From assembly GCA_002495065.1 (NCBI GenBank), contig DADT01000001.1, positions 1 through 25,091 on the forward strand: DNA of 25,091 nucleotides, read 5' to 3'. Every line of letters begins with the position of its first letter. Within the stretch, counting starts at the first letter, position 1. The notes beneath the pieces were generated by a model. That model did no database searches and was not told where the DNA came from. It saw only the letters and a list, made by a program, of their open reading frames with translations. The stretch comes from Methanoregula sp. UBA471 (GTDB taxonomy: Archaea; Halobacteriota; Methanomicrobia; Methanomicrobiales; Methanospirillaceae). Shown here piece after piece: positions 22,049 to 25,091 of this stretch. Position numbers and translations under genes: made by a program.

Positions 22049-23650
22049 ATGGGCTATCCAGAATTGGACCGTGATGAGTCCATAATCCTTGAAGCGAAAA
22101 ATGTCAAATTCAAATCCATTTCATTTGATGCACGGCTTACTTCCCGTCGCATTATACTTATCGACAGCAGAAAAAATATCATCCCCCCCCAGGAAATCCT
22201 CCTGGCAACCATCTGGAAAGTTGAAGCCGGAGAAAATGCCATTCGGGATCACCTGTTAACACTCACTGTCGTAAATAATGCCGGTGAAAAGGATCAGCTC
22301 GTCCTGACCTTTCCCCGGCTGGCAGGCGCAGAGAGAAAACGGGAATGCAATGACTGGGCAAGGAAACTGCAGGGTCTCATACACCCGACCCCGGCAGAGC
22401 CGGAACGTACCCGGGAAGGATCCGGTCAGGAGCATGCGGAAAAACATAAACCAGACCATAAAGAGGCGGCAGGCAGGCATCCGGTAAAAAAGAAGATCGA
22501 AGTTGCCCGTCCCCTCAGCAAGATAACCGAACCAGCCCGTCACCATGTACCCCCGGCAGCACCGGTTGAGACCTCATCACTTCCCACCGGTGTATTCTGT
22601 TTACGATGCGGGAACCGGGTCCCCATGGAATCCACCTTCTGTAACCACTGCGGTACCCCGGTCAGACAGCAGGCTGAACCTGCACCGGCGCGACCTGCTG
22701 AAGTGCCCCGGGTGCAGGTCCCGGTCCCACCGCAGCCTCAGATCCCGATACCGCCCCCGGCCGGGTCGCCTGCCGAGCACCAGGACCGCCCGATCGAACA
22801 GATTATCCATTCCATTGAACCGCTGATTGAAGACTCTGTACCCCGCAGCCAGCCGACGCCCCTGGTGAAGAAACGTGCTCCCCAGATCGTCTCTGAACCG
22901 GTCCAACCGGAATCCCCGGCCGAGCCGGCCCCGCCGGAATCCCCGCCGGAATCACTGTCGGTTCCCGTCGTGCCCGAATCTCCGGCTGAGATCCCTCCTG
23001 CAGTCATATGGCCGGTACTGCAATCATCAGATTCCCCTCTTGCAACAGTACAGGAACCGGTCCTGGAATTACCTGAATCTCCTCCTCCAACCCCGCCGTC
23101 TGCCACGGTATCAAAACTGCCCGGCACCCTTGCCATTGCAGTGCTTGTGATCGTGGTTCTTGCATTCATTGCAGGGCTGATCATCGCAGCTAATTTTACG
23201 GCAGAACCGGCGGCTCCGGGAGTAAATGTCACCCCGGTAAGGACTACCCTTGTAACCACTCCCGCAACACCTCAACCAACGACCGTTCAGACAACAGCCC
23301 TCCCCACTGCCGTATCAACAGAACCAGCTCAGGCACTGGTACCCCCCACGGGCACATGGGTGAGAGTTACCTATCCTGGTACCTATACCGGTCTTATAGG
23401 TACCCCGGGGAACCTCAAAGATGTGACCGACACCGGGGAGCATCTGTATAGTATATCAACGAATGACGGGATCGTTTCGATCGCGGTCCAGAAAAATGAT
23501 GGTTCAGCGGATAAGATCCTCGCAGAAGTGTATAAAGACGGAGTTATGGTTAAAGACAGTTCGACCACCACTCCGCGGGGGATCCTTGAAATCCAGTTCG
23601 ATCTGAAGTCCCTGGAATCAGGCAATGCCAATACAACACCTGCATTGTGA
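22049..23650 (+). CDS. Zinc-ribbon, proline-rich, single-TM protein with outer domain
   Basis: A 533-residue multi-part protein of no clear family. Residues 1-112 look like a PH-like beta domain (ARLTSRRIILIDSRKN; IWKVEAGENAIRDHLLTLTV; a closing helix with CNDWARKLQGLI), of the kind seen in small archaeal membrane-associated proteins. A charged linker leads to a zinc ribbon, CxxC at 184/187 and CxxC at 198/201 (FCLRCGNRVP; FCNHCGTPV). A Pro/Glu-rich region of about 150 residues precedes a membrane helix (about 357-385, LAIAVLVIVVLAFIAGLIIA). After a Thr/Pro-rich stalk comes a beta domain of about 90 residues (GTWVRVTYPGTYTGLIGTP onward). Inside-out topology (ribbon in the cytoplasm, domain outside) suggests a sensor or scaffold; the ligand is unknown. 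Confidence 0.85.
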   Translation: MGYPELDRDESIILEAKNVKFKSISFDARLTSRRIILIDSRKNIIPPQEILLATIWKVEAGENAIRDHLLTLTVVNNAGEKDQLVLTFPRLAGAERKRECNDWARKLQGLIHPTPAEPERTREGSGQEHAEKHKPDHKEAAGRHPVKKKIEVARPLSKITEPARHHVPPAAPVETSSLPTGVFCLRCGNRVPMESTFCNHCGTPVRQQAEPAPARPAEVPRVQVPVPPQPQIPIPPPAGSPAEHQDRPIEQIIHSIEPLIEDSVPRSQPTPLVKKRAPQIVSEPVQPESPAEPAPPESPPESLSVPVVPESPAEIPPAVIWPVLQSSDSPLATVQEPVLELPESPPPTPPSATVSKLPGTLAIAVLVIVVLAFIAGLIIAANFTAEPAAPGVNVTPVRTTLVTTPATPQPTTVQTTALPTAVSTEPAQALVPPTGTWVRVTYPGTYTGLIGTPGNLKDVTDTGEHLYSISTNDGIVSIAVQKNDGSADKILAEVYKDGVMVKDSSTTTPRGILEIQFDLKSLESGNANTTPAL

Positions 23651-24035
23651 TACCATAACCAAGTATTTTCCCGGGAAATGTCCCGCTCCCTTTTTAATTC
23701 AGGTGATTCGCGATACTCAGTTCGGGAATCGCGAACGCTTTTTAACGATACATCGATGTGATGGGTGCCGTGCTGGTTCAATCGGAGATCTGATACCGGG
23801 ACTAATCTGTCGAATCATCCAACCGGAAACCTGGAACCCAGGACAGGTTTGTCGGATTTTTCGTAACTGAAAACATGAGATGAGGATGGTGCTCCGAAAA
23901 AAAGGATGGTATCGTCCCATCCCTCTTCTCAGCAAGTACTGATGGTGCCGGGGAGGGAGCAGACTTCGGGCAGCTCATGCAGATCTTCCACCGCCATACT
24001 TGCTCTTCGCAACCCTGGAGCCGGGAAGATCCCTC
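23651..24035. other. Gap between convergent genes
   Basis: 385 bp lying downstream of both flanking genes. Apart from a terminator-like hairpin and a GGATGG-T-x-CCATCC arm (about 23903-23922), no gene is supported: the frames present are short with poor composition. Confidence 0.5.
23707..23743 (+). terminator. Hairpin with T-tract after the zinc-ribbon/TM gene
   Basis: TTCGCGAT (23707-23714) pairs perfectly with ATCGCGAA (23728-23735) over a 13-nt loop, and five T follow at 23739-23743. It stands 57 bp after the stop codon. Termination is inferred. Confidence 0.45.
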
Positions 24036-24860
24036 TTAACGTGCGTACGCCTCAACAAGATCCCGTGCGGTAATAATTCCTGCCAGTTCTTTCTTTTTAG
24101 TGAGCGGGAGCCGCCGGACATGCTGCAAGGCCATGGTCTTTGCGGCTTCATGGATACTGATACCCGCAGGAGCCGTCTTGAGCGGTGAGGTAACCACCTT
24201 ACCCACCGGGGTATGGAGGGACCTTCCCTTCATGAGGAACTTCGAGAGGAGGTCCCGTTCGGTGAATATTCCGGACGGCTTTTTGTTACTGGTCACGATT
24301 ACACTCCCGATCCGCTTTGATCCCATGAGACATGCCACGGAGGCAACGCTTTCGGTCTCCGGAACAGTCACAATATCACTTGTCATGAACTCATCCACCT
24401 TAAGCGAGGTTTCCGGTGCGTCGGGCATCTCCCGTATCAGATCCGATGCGGTGATCACCCCTTCCATCTTTCCGCACTCGAAGACCGCCAGCCTTCCTTT
24501 CCGGTGGATCATGATCCGGGCAGCTTCCCGGATCTCGATGGACGGGCATATTTTGATAAGCGGATATGACATGACCTGCTCGACCGTTGTCGATTCCAGG
24601 TCAAGGCCATCCGCAAGAACCTTGGAAAGAAGGTCCCGTTCGGTCACAATCGCAATGGGTGTACCGTATTTCATCACAATAAGGCTCCCGATATGCCGCT
24701 CTCCCATGATTTTTGCTGCATCTGCCATCGACGTTCCAATGGTGGTCGTGATGACATCGCGGCTCATGATGTCGGCTACCCTGAGGTGACGTTTATAATC
24801 CTTGTACGCCCGATCGAGCACGCTCGGGAATTCAATACCGGGTTTTTCTGGTGCAGGCAT
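24036..24860 (-). CDS. Four-CBS-domain protein
   Basis: A 274-residue protein made almost wholly of four CBS domains (two Bateman modules): about 27-85 (VADIMSRDVITTTIG... GTPIAIVTERDLLSKV), 93-145 (VEQVMSYPLIKICPS... GVITASDLIREM), 153-212 (VDEFMTSDIVTVPET... SGIFTERDLLSKFL) and 219-272 (VGKVVTSPLKTAPAG... AGIITARDLVEAYA). The 'TERDLL' and 'TASDL' motifs are the nucleotide-binding consensus G-x-x-T/S-x-x-D. Such modules bind AMP, ATP or SAM and switch partner proteins; no output domain is fused. ATG at 24860 has GGAGTG seven bases upstream and a TATA box beyond, so the start is firm. The 5' residues 1-26 are basic. Confidence 0.93.
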   Translation of the reverse strand: MPAPEKPGIEFPSVLDRAYKDYKRHLRVADIMSRDVITTTIGTSMADAAKIMGERHIGSLIVMKYGTPIAIVTERDLLSKVLADGLDLESTTVEQVMSYPLIKICPSIEIREAARIMIHRKGRLAVFECGKMEGVITASDLIREMPDAPETSLKVDEFMTSDIVTVPETESVASVACLMGSKRIGSVIVTSNKKPSGIFTERDLLSKFLMKGRSLHTPVGKVVTSPLKTAPAGISIHEAAKTMALQHVRRLPLTKKKELAGIITARDLVEAYAR

Positions 24861-24867
24861 AGTATTT

Positions 24868-24902
24868 CACTCCAATGAGAATTGAGTTCTCCATATTAAA
24901 AG
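24868..24902 (-). promoter_or_regulatory. Promoter and ribosome-binding site of the four-CBS gene
   Basis: On the minus strand CTTTTAATATG (24892-24902) is a TATA box, and GGAGTG (24868-24873) seven bases before the ATG is the ribosome-binding site. The estimated transcript start is near 24875. Confidence 0.5.
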
Positions 24903-25011
24903 TATCGGTGCCCGGTTCCCGGGAAAGGCAAAAATTATTCCTGGACCCGGGAAACAACTGGTTTACGTCCGGATTAAATAAAGGTAAAAACTGCGATAAT
25001 GCCGTAATAAT

Positions 25012-25091
25012 CTGAATGGAGAAACGGGCTTGAACAGGAGTTCGCACCCGAACCATGAAAATCGTTAAACCATGTAATTCTATGAGGGTTC
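25012..25091. repeat. Structured GC-rich dispersed repeat, copy 5 (cut by window end)
   Basis: From about 25018 the sequence GGAGAAACGGGC, then TGAACAGGAGTTCGCACCCG, AACCATGAAAATCGTTAAA and CTATGAGGGTT matches the left module of copy 3 with only a handful of changes. The window stops where the right module's first hairpin would begin. Confidence 0.8.

Overview
The window looks like chromosomal DNA of a methanogenic archaeon, most likely of the order Methanomicrobiales (Methanoregula-like). Evidence: a PAN proteasomal ATPase, archaeal TATA boxes about 25-40 bp before many starts (several genes look leaderless), a tRNA gene without encoded CCA, a TraB/PrgY-type membrane protein, a PKD/beta-propeller surface protein of methanogen style, and a bacterial-like seryl-tRNA synthetase. 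The taxonomic call is inference; no marker here fixes genus.

Layout. 1-5.6 kb: PAN ATPase, two copies of a structured GC-rich repeat, a stand-alone caspase-like (His/Cys dyad) protein divergent from a small acidic protein, a TraB-family membrane protein, and a calpain-like cysteine peptidase. 5.6-8.8 kb: a 1062-residue membrane-anchored surface protein (beta-propeller-like repeats, two PKD domains) directly behind the calpain-like gene. 8.8-13.3 kb: membrane transport, with TrkH on the minus strand and an AI-2E-family protein and a Kup potassium transporter on the plus strand. 13.3-15.65 kb: tRNA-Leu(UAG) followed by an AT-rich accessory-looking stretch with a TQP-repeat lipoprotein too small for usual gene cut-offs, an SRPBCC protein, a probable decayed ORF, and four copies of a short repeat that resembles the 3' end and flank of the tRNA. 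15.65-20.7 kb: small membrane proteins, cupin, DedA, a methyltransferase, a thioredoxin-fold-like protein and more copies of the GC-rich repeat. 20.7-25.1 kb: serS, a zinc-ribbon/TM protein, a four-CBS protein and the start of another repeat copy running off the window.

How the genes relate. Most genes have their own promoters, so there are few operons; calpain-like gene plus surface protein (24 bp apart) is the best candidate pair. TrkH and Kup both import potassium and sit 1.2 kb apart. Four unrelated proteins tied to proteolysis (PAN, caspase-like, TraB fold, calpain-like) lie in the first 5.6 kb. Whether this is functional or chance is unknown, but the two cysteine-peptidase-like genes are the strongest candidates for undescribed biology. 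The second is the tRNA-end-like repeat family bracketing the AT-rich stretch.
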